Of a stretch of DNA of 64,000 nucleotides, positions 51,070-59,959 are shown in pieces. Source of the stretch: Pedobacter polysacchareus. Lineage in GTDB: Bacteria > Bacteroidota > Bacteroidia > Sphingobacteriales > Sphingobacteriaceae. Location of the stretch: contig NZ_JAHYSS010000003.1 of assembly GCF_019802255.1 (NCBI RefSeq), forward strand, positions 744,001 through 808,000, in the 5' to 3' direction. The stretch's first letter is position 1. Each line of letters starts with the position of its first letter. A program made the translations under genes and the position numbers. Under the pieces are notes generated by a model. The model searched no databases. It was not told the DNA's origin and was given only the letters and a program-made list of their open reading frames with translations.

Positions 51070-52502
51070 GAAAAAGAACCATCATCGCCGTCTGCTGGTC
51101 TCTTGCCCAGCAGTTCAGCATCAAAATACTGAACTTTTCAATTACGGTTTTACTGGCCAGGATCCTTGCCCCTGCAGAGTTTGGCTTGATTGCGATGCTG
51201 GCCATATTTGTATCTGTAGGCCATGTATTGATGGATGCGGGATTGACTTCCTCTCTCATCAGGACATCGCAAGCGGATCAAAAGGACTACGCTACCGTAT
51301 TTTATTTCAACCTGATGGGCAGCAGCCTGATTTACCTCCTGCTTTTTTTTACTGCTCCGCTTGTGGCACAATTCTACAAACAGGAAGCATTAACAGCGAT
51401 CCTGCGTGTTTATGGAACCGTGATTATTTTAAACGCTTTTTTTGCTGTTCAGCATACCATCCTCACCAAGGAAATGAACTTCCGGCGGCAAACACAAATC
51501 CAGATTCCTGCGGTCATTCTTGGTGGAATAACCGGAATAGTGATGGCAAAAATGGGTTATGGCGTTTGGAGCCTGGTCTGGATGAACATCTGCAATGCCT
51601 TTTTAACGGTGTTGCTGTATTGGACCTTCTCTTCATGGCGGCCTTCTTTTTCAATGGATCATCAGCGACTGAAGTTCCATTTTAATTTTGGTTATAAGAT
51701 CGCCCTTTCCAGCATTCTGGATAGCCTCCATCAAAATATATATACCATGCTGATCGGGAAATTTTACAGTCTGAATACGCTGGGCCTTTATGCCAGGGCA
51801 GAAGCCATGAGCCAGCTACCGATTGTAAACCTTTCTTATGCCATCAATAGAGTCACTTATCCGATGTTTTCAGAAATTGCAGAAGACACCGTAAAATTAA
51901 AAATGATTTACCGGAAAATCATGCAGCAGGTGATTTTCTGGAATGCGCCATTACTAATTTTTCTAAGCATTATTGCATCGCCATTATTTCGTTTTTTACT
52001 GGGTGATAAATGGTTGACCGCAGTACCTTATTTTCAGCTCCTTTGCTTGGCAGGCATCATTTATCCCCTGCATGCCTATAACCTGAACATCTTAAAAGTT
52101 AAAGGTAGAAGCGATCTTTTACTCCGGCTGGAAATGATCAAAAAGGCCGTTAGTCTGCTGGGGATTATTGCCGTGATCTCCTTCGGGATTTATGGTTTAC
52201 TATATTTTCAATTGTATTTCAATTTTTTAGGGTACTACCTCAATTCCCTTTATAGCGGGAAGCTGATCAATTATCCGGCTAAGGAACAGGTTGCAGATCT
52301 CTTACCGATTTTGGCCATTGCCGGAATCACCGGCGCTGCCACCTACTTCCTGGACAATTTGATGGTTCATTTTCTCCAACCAAATGATGGCTGGAGGATC
52401 TTGATGACCGGCTTGGTTTACAGCAGTACCTACCTTTTTACCAGCGTTTTTTTTAAGCTGAGCGCCATCACAGAATTCAAACAACTAATCTTCAGAAAAT
52501 GA
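51060..52502 (+). CDS. Lipid-linked oligosaccharide flippase (Wzx/PST family)
   Basis: A 480-residue polytopic MOP-superfamily protein with about 12-14 helices, first at about 13-40. LARILAPAEFGLIAMLAIFV and FNFGYKIALSSILDSLHQNIYTMLIGK are typical of MviM/PST (WzxC-like) exporters. It moves the undecaprenyl-linked repeat unit across the inner membrane for the Wzy-like polymerase encoded at 58661. Its start overlaps the acyltransferase and its end overlaps the aminotransferase by four bases (ATGA). Confidence 0.9.
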   Translation: MELRKRTIIAVCWSLAQQFSIKILNFSITVLLARILAPAEFGLIAMLAIFVSVGHVLMDAGLTSSLIRTSQADQKDYATVFYFNLMGSSLIYLLLFFTAPLVAQFYKQEALTAILRVYGTVIILNAFFAVQHTILTKEMNFRRQTQIQIPAVILGGITGIVMAKMGYGVWSLVWMNICNAFLTVLLYWTFSSWRPSFSMDHQRLKFHFNFGYKIALSSILDSLHQNIYTMLIGKFYSLNTLGLYARAEAMSQLPIVNLSYAINRVTYPMFSEIAEDTVKLKMIYRKIMQQVIFWNAPLLIFLSIIASPLFRFLLGDKWLTAVPYFQLLCLAGIIYPLHAYNLNILKVKGRSDLLLRLEMIKKAVSLLGIIAVISFGIYGLLYFQLYFNFLGYYLNSLYSGKLINYPAKEQVADLLPILAIAGITGAATYFLDNLMVHFLQPNDGWRILMTGLVYSSTYLFTSVFFKLSAITEFKQLIFRK

Positions 52503-53671
52503 TACAGGTAACAAAACCCTTTCTTCCGAAAATGGAAGATTTCAATCGTTATGTGAGCAGCATTTGGGAGCGTCAATGGCTCACCAATAATGGGCCTTTG
52601 GTGAACGAATTAGAGTTAAAACTTCAGGAATACCTGAATATCAAACACCTTTTATTTGTATCCAATGGCACTATTGCACTGCAAATGGCCATAAAAGCCC
52701 TGGGTATTCGCGGAGAGGTCATCACCACTGCCTTCTCTTATGTTGCCACCAGCAGCAGTATTGCCTGGGAAGGCTGTGTCCCTATTTATGTAGACATTGA
52801 TCCAGAAACTTTCAACATCGATCCGGCTAAAATAGAGGCGGCAATTACGGTAAAAACGAAGGCTATTCTTGCTACACATACTTTTGGGAATCCTTGTGAC
52901 ATTGAGGCCATTCAGGCCATTGCCGACAAGCATAAACTAAAAGTAATTTATGATGCGGCCCATTGTTTTGGCACCACCTATAAAAACAAATCCATCTATG
53001 CCTATGGCGACATCAGTACCACCAGTTTCCATGCCACCAAACTATTCCATACCGTTGAAGGAGGGGCCGTTTTCACTCAGGATCCTAACCTGCTGAAAAT
53101 ACTCGCCGGCATGAGAAATTTTGGGCATAATGGTCCTGAAACTTACGACAAACGACCGGGCATCAACGGCAAAAACACGGAGTTTCATGCAGCAATGGGT
53201 TTATGTAACCTCGAACATATTGAAGAAATCCTGGAACGCAGAAGAATGCTTTCCTATCATTATTACAAGCGCTTAAGAAACTTTAAAGTCAGGTTTCCCA
53301 GGCTGAATGACAATATGGATTATAATTTCGCCTATTTCCCCGTACTTTTTGAAACCGAAGACCTGCTGCTGCAGTGTTTGAAAAGACTGGAAGGTTCCAA
53401 AATATACTGCAGACGTTACTTCTATCCGCCTTTATCAGAATCACTGCCCTATGTCATTAAAGCCAATCTGCCCATATGTGAAGACGTTTCCAGAAGAATC
53501 CTTTGTTTGCCTATGTACCATACCCTGAGTACCGGAGAGCTGGACCTGATCTGCCGCATCTTGTGGCGTGTACAAAACTATCAGGAACCGGTGGTCATTA
53601 AAAAGAGAAAAGTCAATATTAACATCAGTAAGCACAACAACCCTATCAATGGGCATTCCTTTCCGGGATAA
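52499..53671 (+). CDS. DegT/DnrJ/EryC1/StrS aminotransferase (sugar-nucleotide), first copy
   Basis: A 390-residue fold-I PLP enzyme. The N-terminus is VTKPFLPKMEDFNRYVSSIW with NGPLVNELE. The PLP site has ATSSSIAWEG, the Asp in YDAAHCFGTTY and the Lys in SFHATKLFHTVEGG (about 183). It should aminate a 3- or 4-keto nucleotide sugar to give an amino sugar of the polymer. There is no dehydratase nearby to make its substrate, so that must be encoded elsewhere. The tail beyond residue 365 is basic and unusual for the family. Confidence 0.9.
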   Translation: MIQVTKPFLPKMEDFNRYVSSIWERQWLTNNGPLVNELELKLQEYLNIKHLLFVSNGTIALQMAIKALGIRGEVITTAFSYVATSSSIAWEGCVPIYVDIDPETFNIDPAKIEAAITVKTKAILATHTFGNPCDIEAIQAIADKHKLKVIYDAAHCFGTTYKNKSIYAYGDISTTSFHATKLFHTVEGGAVFTQDPNLLKILAGMRNFGHNGPETYDKRPGINGKNTEFHAAMGLCNLEHIEEILERRRMLSYHYYKRLRNFKVRFPRLNDNMDYNFAYFPVLFETEDLLLQCLKRLEGSKIYCRRYFYPPLSESLPYVIKANLPICEDVSRRILCLPMYHTLSTGELDLICRILWRVQNYQEPVVIKKRKVNINISKHNNPINGHSFPG

Positions 53672-53705
53672 CCTCTTTTACCTGTTTTCACCTGATTAAT
53701 TCTAT

Positions 53706-54563
53706 ATGGAAGTCAAAAAAAACGTATTGGTAAGTGTGTGCTGTGTCACCTACAACCATGAGAAATATATTGCACAGGCGGTAGAAAGCTTTTTGATGCA
53801 GCGCTGTAATTTCCAGATAGAAATCATCATTGGAGAAGACCATTCTACAGACAACACCGGTCAGATTTTAGCTTATTATCAAAAGAAATATCCAGAACTG
53901 CTGAAGGTTGTACGCGCAGAAGCTAACGTTGGATCCATTAAAAACCAGGTGCTCACCATGAAGGCGGCAACAGGGAAATACATTGCCATGTGCGACGGGG
54001 ACGATTTCTGGACAGACCCACAAAAACTGCAGCAACAGGTTGATTTTCTCGAAGCACATTCTGAATATGTCATTTGCTGTCATTATACCCAGGTGATCAA
54101 TCAAACAGGCCATACAGTATACCTGAATCCCAGACCTCAAAGTTTAGAATTCTCTTATGAAGACGTGCTACTGGGCAGAAGAGATGAAACCCGAATCTGC
54201 TCCTTAATGATCCGGAACACCGAAGCAGTAAGGGCGATCGGATCAACAGACTGGTACCATAAAACCTATGGATCTGATACGTTTTTCAAGCTCTATGCCA
54301 CCAATACGGGCCAGAAAATTTATGTCATCCCAAGGGTCATGGCTTGCTACCGACTTCATACCGGGGGCATATGGAGCATGATTGACCCGAAGTTAAGAAA
54401 ATCAAGGACGATCAGCGACTTCCAGTTAATGATCAATCATTTCCAATACAACGCAGATCAAAAGAAAGCATTATTGAAAATCTACCTCCAGCAATACCTC
54501 CTTTTTAACCTGCGTTACTTCCGATTTCATCAAACCGCTCAAATCATACGCTCCTTATGGTAA
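53706..54563 (+). CDS. Glycosyltransferase family 2
   Basis: A 285-residue GT-A enzyme. SVCCVTYNHEKYIAQAVESFLMQ (about 10-32) and IIIGEDHSTDNT (about 39-50) bind the nucleotide. The metal-binding motif is MCDGDDFW (about 96-103). The domain closes with the region CHYTQVINQTGH, and a C-terminal helical part to 285. It adds one sugar to the lipid-linked repeat. Donor and acceptor are unknown. It overlaps the next GT gene by seven bases. Confidence 0.9.
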   Translation: MEVKKNVLVSVCCVTYNHEKYIAQAVESFLMQRCNFQIEIIIGEDHSTDNTGQILAYYQKKYPELLKVVRAEANVGSIKNQVLTMKAATGKYIAMCDGDDFWTDPQKLQQQVDFLEAHSEYVICCHYTQVINQTGHTVYLNPRPQSLEFSYEDVLLGRRDETRICSLMIRNTEAVRAIGSTDWYHKTYGSDTFFKLYATNTGQKIYVIPRVMACYRLHTGGIWSMIDPKLRKSRTISDFQLMINHFQYNADQKKALLKIYLQQYLLFNLRYFRFHQTAQIIRSLW

Positions 54564-55681
54564 ATCAACTTTCTGAAAAGCTCATTTTTGTGATCAATAC
54601 CTTACATGGTGGTGGTGCGGAAAGGGTCATTTGCAACCTTGCCAATTATCATCATCAAAAAGGACATGAGGTCCAGCTCGTGTGCCTCAATCCTGCTGAA
54701 CCAGCTTATCCGCTGGCAGCTGGTATTGTAGTTACTAATTTGATCAAATCAACACGAAAGCGAGGCTTACTCTATCGCTTCTGGTATTCCATGCAGGTAT
54801 TTGCTAAACTTTCCTACCTGTTACAACGCGAAAAACCATTTTGTGTGGTTTCATTTATGACTTCTGCCAATTTATGGACTGCTCTTACCTGCTCTATTTT
54901 AAACTTTCCCTATATCGTATCGGAGCGCATCACTCCTGCACTAACCATTAACAAGTTCAATCCGCTGATGCGACGCCTTACTTATTTACTTTATAAAAAT
55001 GCAAAAGCGGTGGTTTTACCTTCAAAAAGCATGCAGGATGGATTTAGAAAGAGCAAGACCTTCCAGCAGCTCAGAAACATTGAAATCATCAACAACCCCA
55101 TTACCCTATTTCCGGATCCGCAGATCAGTCCGGTTTACCCGCATCGGTTTATATTGGCAGTGGGCCGGCTGAGCACACAAAAAGGGTTTGATCTATTGAT
55201 CACTGCCTTTAGAAGGCTGGAAGAAAAAAGCCTGCACCTGTTAATTTCCGGTGAAGGGGAACAGCGCGAAGCCTTAGAAGCTCAGATTGAGCAGCTGGGT
55301 TTAGCTCAGCGGATTAAACTGATTGGCTTCCGGGAAAACATCCAGGATTATTATAGTCAGGCAGACCTGTTTGTCCTTTCTTCCAGAAATGAGGGATATC
55401 CGAATGCACTGCTCGAAGCATTGAGTTTAGGAAGTCCCTGTATTGCTACCAACTGTGAGTACGGCCCCTCAGACCTCATTGATCACGGTAAAAATGGCAT
55501 ACTGGTGAAATCGGAGAACATTTATCAGCTGGCTTCGGCCATGGCTATGGTTCTAAAAGATCCACTTTTAAAAGCTAAAATATCAGTCAATGCCAAAAGT
55601 ATCCGGCACAGCCATTCCATCACCAATACCTCCGAAAAATGGACGGAGCTTTTCCAGCAAATCAACGGTTTTAACGCTTAA
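54557..55681 (+). CDS. Glycosyltransferase family 4
   Basis: A 374-residue GT-B enzyme. The N-domain reads INTLHGGGAERVICNLANYHHQKGHEV (about 13-39). The C-domain has AVGRLSTQKGFDLLITAF (about 195-212) and the donor-site SRNEGYPNALLEALSLGSPCIATN (about 275-298), with the E-x7-E signature. RHSHSITNTSEKW lies at the C-terminus. It is a repeat-unit transferase, probably with a UDP- or GDP-sugar donor; the donor is not predictable. Confidence 0.9.
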   Translation: MVNQLSEKLIFVINTLHGGGAERVICNLANYHHQKGHEVQLVCLNPAEPAYPLAAGIVVTNLIKSTRKRGLLYRFWYSMQVFAKLSYLLQREKPFCVVSFMTSANLWTALTCSILNFPYIVSERITPALTINKFNPLMRRLTYLLYKNAKAVVLPSKSMQDGFRKSKTFQQLRNIEIINNPITLFPDPQISPVYPHRFILAVGRLSTQKGFDLLITAFRRLEEKSLHLLISGEGEQREALEAQIEQLGLAQRIKLIGFRENIQDYYSQADLFVLSSRNEGYPNALLEALSLGSPCIATNCEYGPSDLIDHGKNGILVKSENIYQLASAMAMVLKDPLLKAKISVNAKSIRHSHSITNTSEKWTELFQQINGFNA

Positions 55682-55688
55682 ATCTACG

Positions 55689-56921
55689 ATGATGAAAATA
55701 GCCTTTTCCCCCCCTTTTATTGACCAGAATGTAATTGACGAAGTGGTAGACACCCTGGAATCCAGGTGGATCACCTCAGGTCCAAAAGTACAGGCACTGG
55801 AAGCAGAAATGACAAAGCTCAGCCAATGTAAAAAATCAATTTGTATCAACTCCTGGACCTCTGGGGCCATTATGATGCTGAAATGGTTTGGCATTAAAGC
55901 GGGTGATGAGGTGATTATCCCTGCCTATTCTTATTGTGCTACCGCCCTATGCGTGTTGCATTGCGGGGCAACACCGGTAATGGTTGACATTGCAGACGAC
56001 CTGACCATTGATCCGATTGCGCTCAGAAAAGCAATTACTGCAAAAACTAAAGTTGTCATTTCGGTAGATATCGCTGGCTTACCCGCTAAATATGAAGCCA
56101 TCAGAACTATTTTGGAAAGCAAGTCGGTAAGGGGATATTTCAACCCTTCTTCTGAAAAACAACAGGCACTGGGCAGAATTTTATTGTTGGCCGATGCAGC
56201 CCATTCTATTGGCGCCAGTTATCATGGCCTCCCTGCAGCATTAAAAAGTGATGTCACCATCTATTCTTTTCATGCCGTAAAGAACATCACCACTGCAGAA
56301 GGTGGCTGCATTTGTTTAAATCTTCCCCGTAATTTCGACCATGAAGAAGAGTACAAATTCCTAAAAATATTTGCGCTAAACGGCCAGAACAAAGATGCCT
56401 ATGCGAAGTCAAAGGGGGCAAACTGGAAGTATGACATCCTGTATCAGGGTTTAAAAATCAACATGCCAGACATCTGTGCGGCGATTGGGCTGGCACAAAT
56501 CCGTCAATATGAAGAGCTCCTGCAGCCTTCCAGAAAACACATTGCCCTCAAATACTGCAGTCATTTTAACCGTCATAAATGGTTTATCGCCCCCACCTTA
56601 ATGGATCAGGACAGGGAATCTTCTTACCATGTATTTCCGCTCCGCATTCGGGGGATCAATGAGACAGAAAGAGATCAGATCATTGAACAATTGGTGGAGT
56701 TGGGCATCACTGTGAACGTACATTTCATCCCTATGCCTATGCTCAGCCTATTCAGACTGCTCGGTTATAAAATTGCCGACTTCCCGAATAGCTACCGGCA
56801 GTATGCCTGCGAAATCTCTCTGCCGATTTATCCGCAGCTGCGTACCGAAGAAGTGGATTATATCATTGCTGCTGTGATCCGAACCGTAAATCACACTTTG
56901 AAAATGAAAGATAATTATTGA
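55689..56921 (+). CDS. DegT/DnrJ/EryC1/StrS aminotransferase, second copy
   Basis: The start is at the ATG at 55689 (MMKIAFSPPFIDQNV, 410 aa), seven bases after the previous stop; the longer frame overlaps the GT gene. Signatures are TLESRWITSGPKVQALE, AYSYCATALCVLHCGATP, LADAAHSIGASYHG and the PLP Lys in YSFHAVKNITTAEGG. An extra segment (about 150-172, ESKSVRGYFNPSSEKQQALG) is inserted before the PLP-Asp region. It is clearly different in sequence from the copy at 52499, suggesting that two amino sugars, or two positions, are made. Confidence 0.9.
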   Translation: MMKIAFSPPFIDQNVIDEVVDTLESRWITSGPKVQALEAEMTKLSQCKKSICINSWTSGAIMMLKWFGIKAGDEVIIPAYSYCATALCVLHCGATPVMVDIADDLTIDPIALRKAITAKTKVVISVDIAGLPAKYEAIRTILESKSVRGYFNPSSEKQQALGRILLLADAAHSIGASYHGLPAALKSDVTIYSFHAVKNITTAEGGCICLNLPRNFDHEEEYKFLKIFALNGQNKDAYAKSKGANWKYDILYQGLKINMPDICAAIGLAQIRQYEELLQPSRKHIALKYCSHFNRHKWFIAPTLMDQDRESSYHVFPLRIRGINETERDQIIEQLVELGITVNVHFIPMPMLSLFRLLGYKIADFPNSYRQYACEISLPIYPQLRTEEVDYIIAAVIRTVNHTLKMKDNY

Positions 56922-56934
56922 AAACCCTAAACCA

Positions 56935-57537
56935 ATGGCTCTGAAACGCTTTTTTGATGCTGCTCTTTCTTTCCTGATGATCCTGCTGCTGTTACCTGTT
57001 TTTTTACTCCTATCGGCATGGATCTGGCTGGATTCTGGCGGCAAAGTGTACTACCGCCAGGTTCGTATCGGAAGAGGGAAAAAGCCCTTCCAGCTCCTGA
57101 AGTTCAGAACCATGCGGGAAGGGTCTGATCAGCAGGGCTTGCTCACTGTTGGCAATCGCGATTTACGTATCACCAGGGCCGGTTATTGGCTGAGAAAATA
57201 TAAAGTAGACGAATTGCCCCAATTGTTCAATATCCTAAATGGCGAAATGAGTTTTGTGGGTCCAAGACCTGAGGTGAACAAATATGTGGCCTTATATAAC
57301 CAGCAGCAGCAAAGAATATTTAGTGTTAAACCGGGGCTGACAGACTGGGCCTCTATCTATTTTATGCATGAAGCGGAGCTTTTGGCCAAAGCCGATGACC
57401 CGGAAAATTTTTATAAAACAGAACTGATTCCCATGAAAACCCAGCTGGCCTTGAAATATATCGACCATCAGAGTTTATGGACAGACCTGCATATTATGCT
57501 GTCCACCCTTAAATCCATCTTAAAAAGCTTGATTTAA
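56935..57537 (+). CDS. Initiating sugar-phosphate transferase (bacterial sugar transferase, WcaJ C-domain type)
   Basis: This 200-residue polyisoprenyl-phosphate hexose-1-phosphate transferase core carries the membrane re-entrant helix KRFFDAALSFLMILLLLPVF (about 4-23). It has the PHPT catalytic motif region YYRQVRIGRGKKPFQLLKFRTMR (about 40-62), WLRKYKVDELPQLFNILNGEMSFVGPRPE (about 83-111) and the C-terminus KPGLTDWASI. It lacks the four N-terminal helices of long WcaJ forms. It loads the first sugar on undecaprenyl phosphate, starting the repeat unit. Its TAA shares one base with the next ATG. Confidence 0.92.
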   Translation: MALKRFFDAALSFLMILLLLPVFLLLSAWIWLDSGGKVYYRQVRIGRGKKPFQLLKFRTMREGSDQQGLLTVGNRDLRITRAGYWLRKYKVDELPQLFNILNGEMSFVGPRPEVNKYVALYNQQQQRIFSVKPGLTDWASIYFMHEAELLAKADDPENFYKTELIPMKTQLALKYIDHQSLWTDLHIMLSTLKSILKSLI

Positions 57538-58619
57538 TGAGAACTTTGAAAATCCTGGATTGGCCTGCACAGCGTTTTAATTCAGAAACTCATCCTTTAT
57601 ATAAATGGAGGACAGAACTTCTGGAAAATGGCATACAGCTGGAATTTTATACTGATCACCGGGATCAGCACCTTCGAAACAGTGATTTCCTTTTAATACA
57701 TTCCAGGTATTTCAATGGCGGCTGGCAGGATATCCATCAACGAAACCCTGAAAATGAATATGAGCTCTTGTTCTTCCTTTCAGAAATGAAAAGAAGTACC
57801 GGAAAGCTGATTTGGTTTGATGCGGCAGATTCCAGTGGTTCTTTCGACTTTCTGTTACTTGATTTTGTGGATGTCTTTTTAAAGAAACAGCTGATGAAAG
57901 ACCTGAATTATTATACTTCGGCAAACAACCTGCGGATCTGGCTCAATGACTACCCTATAAATACGGACATCTATGCTTTTAAACCTTGCAGACCGCACCA
58001 ATTACATAAATTAAAACTAGCCTGGAACATCGGACTAAACGACTACCGTTATTTTGGTTTTAAAACGGCCAGACTCAGCAATTACCTGAGTTATTATCTT
58101 TACCCGCTAGCCTTTAGTCCGGTGACAAAAGCACGTTCAATCGACCTTAGTTTTCGGGGGAAACTCCCGCAGTCGCCGGCCAATCAAGATCCTGAAGGGG
58201 CATTATCCTTCCAGCGGCGGCAGATTTTCCACCTATTTGAACGTTTAAACCGGACACAGTCCGAACTCGGCAAAATACCAAAATCCAGGTATTGGCAGGA
58301 AATGAGAAAGACAAGGGTTAGCCTCAGTCCTTTTGGATGGGGAGAGATTTGCTACCGCGATTTCGAAACTTTTATAGCCGGCGCAGTATTGGTAAAACCT
58401 TCTATGGAGCATCTGCAGACCTATCCAAATCTATATATTCCAGGGGAAACTTATGTACCCATTCGATGGGACATGGAAGATATGGAGGAGCAGCTTTGCC
58501 TGATCCTGGAACACTATCAGAATTACCAGCAAATTGCAGAAAACGGGCAATCGCTTTACCGGAGTACCATACATGATGGGGAAGCATTTATTCATCAGCT
58601 TTTAGAAATCCTGCAATAG
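57537..58619 (+). CDS. Putative glycosyltransferase, family unclear
   Basis: This 360-residue soluble protein is probably GT-B. The C-terminal segment SLSPFGWGEICYRDFETFIAGAVLVKP (about 262-288), followed by PNLYIPGETYVPIRWDMEDMEEQL, resembles exostosin-like or GT1-related donor sites, where a Glu and an Arg/Tyr hold the donor. The N-terminal half (MRTLKILDWPAQRFNSETHP; LLIHSRYF; LIWFDAADSSGSF) is not recognised. Position in a repeat-unit operon, one base overlapping the initiating transferase and before the polymerase, supports a transferase role. The donor is unknown. Confidence 0.65.
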   Translation: MRTLKILDWPAQRFNSETHPLYKWRTELLENGIQLEFYTDHRDQHLRNSDFLLIHSRYFNGGWQDIHQRNPENEYELLFFLSEMKRSTGKLIWFDAADSSGSFDFLLLDFVDVFLKKQLMKDLNYYTSANNLRIWLNDYPINTDIYAFKPCRPHQLHKLKLAWNIGLNDYRYFGFKTARLSNYLSYYLYPLAFSPVTKARSIDLSFRGKLPQSPANQDPEGALSFQRRQIFHLFERLNRTQSELGKIPKSRYWQEMRKTRVSLSPFGWGEICYRDFETFIAGAVLVKPSMEHLQTYPNLYIPGETYVPIRWDMEDMEEQLCLILEHYQNYQQIAENGQSLYRSTIHDGEAFIHQLLEILQ

Positions 58620-58660
58620 CTTCTAAAGCTCCATATATCCAACCTTTCCAAGAAATTACC

Positions 58661-59941
58661 ATGAAAAACCTAAGTCTTATTTTTGTGCTGATCTTTTTGT
58701 ATTCGATCTGTTTCGGGCTGTTTTTAACGGCATCTATTCGCATCCCCATCCCGGTATGGAGTGCTTTGCCCCTGCTTTTATTCTTTAGAAAGGAGCAGAT
58801 TCATTTTCTCTATTTAAAGGAGTTGCTGATCATTGGAATTGCAATTTTCTTATACGACGTGGTTGGTCTTGCGGAGTATAAACCGTTTTTGTCCAGCATC
58901 ATGACCATTACAATGTGTGCTTTGTTTTTCAATTATTTTGTAGGCAGGCAAGAAGAAAGGTTCCATACCGCGATCCTTATATTCTATGGCTGGTTGTTGT
59001 TATCGGCACTGATTATGGTCATCAACCCTATTTATCCGGAGAAAATCAATAACCTGAGAACTTTACTCATGGGCGAACCGGTGCAGCAAAGTCCCTCTGG
59101 AATTGCCATTTATCAGTTTAATTTCGGATATCAGCTGGCCGCACTGGTTTCCTTCCTATTTGTAGCCAGTTATACTTTTAGGACCTCCATCTTTCTAAAG
59201 ATCCTGGTATTACTTGCGGCTTTGGTATTCATTTACCTGGGGATGCAGCGCTCCATACTGGTCGGTTTTTTAGTGACTGCAGTATTATTTTTGAGCTTGT
59301 ACTTTAGATTTAAATCGGTATTGATCATTGTATTGGGCGTTGTTGCTGCTGGTTTACTATATACTTATGTATTAAAAGATAATTTCGATAGCTACCACAA
59401 TATTGTTGCTAAAAACGAGCATAATGCAGTAGAATACAACCGAACTACGCTGAGTGCAGAAAATTTAAACATCATGGCAGATTATCCATATGGGCTCATC
59501 TTTTATGGAAAAACATGGGGAGATGTAATTTATAGGAACGGCGTATTTTCTTCTGGTATTACCTCACATAATGCTTACCTCATGTTCCTCACGTACCTGG
59601 GCCCATTTTTAGGCATTCCATTATTGATATTGCTGTACCAGAAGGTGATTCGAATTGCTTTCCATGCCTGGAAAAAAGTGCGGCAACGGGAAAATGCTTT
59701 GATGGTAGCTTTGTGCTGCTCATTTCTGGCTGTCTCCATCAACTCATTATCTCACAATGCCTGGATGCTGAGCGCCAATGGGCCTACTATTTTTCTTTAT
59801 TTCGCGATTCTTCATTTAGACTTTATCCGGCGCAGCAGGCAGCAGAGTTTAGAACCCGCACAGCAAAAACCCGACTTCCAGAGCGCAGCTTTAAAAAAAA
59901 CCTGGACGATGAACCATCCGAAATTACCATCCACCATTTGA
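58661..59941 (+). CDS. O-antigen/EPS polymerase (Wzy/WaaL-like)
   Basis: A 426-residue protein with about 10-12 membrane helices, the first at 3-25. A large periplasmic loop (about 250-310) contains NEHNAVEYNRTTLSAENLNIM and SSGITSHNAYLMFLTYLGP, with HNAYL-type conserved His as in O-antigen ligases/polymerases (Wzy_C). It polymerises flipped repeat units. Only function and topology are inferable; primary sequence of this group is poorly conserved. A cytoplasmic tail (about 395-426) follows the last helix. Confidence 0.82.
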   Translation: MKNLSLIFVLIFLYSICFGLFLTASIRIPIPVWSALPLLLFFRKEQIHFLYLKELLIIGIAIFLYDVVGLAEYKPFLSSIMTITMCALFFNYFVGRQEERFHTAILIFYGWLLLSALIMVINPIYPEKINNLRTLLMGEPVQQSPSGIAIYQFNFGYQLAALVSFLFVASYTFRTSIFLKILVLLAALVFIYLGMQRSILVGFLVTAVLFLSLYFRFKSVLIIVLGVVAAGLLYTYVLKDNFDSYHNIVAKNEHNAVEYNRTTLSAENLNIMADYPYGLIFYGKTWGDVIYRNGVFSSGITSHNAYLMFLTYLGPFLGIPLLILLYQKVIRIAFHAWKKVRQRENALMVALCCSFLAVSINSLSHNAWMLSANGPTIFLYFAILHLDFIRRSRQQSLEPAQQKPDFQSAALKKTWTMNHPKLPSTI

Positions 59942-59959
59942 ATTATCTTCTAACCACCA

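Noticed and set aside
55590..55688. N-terminal extension of the second DegT aminotransferase
   Set aside because: These codons overlap the previous glycosyltransferase and do not resemble the family; the ATG at 55689 is correctly spaced.
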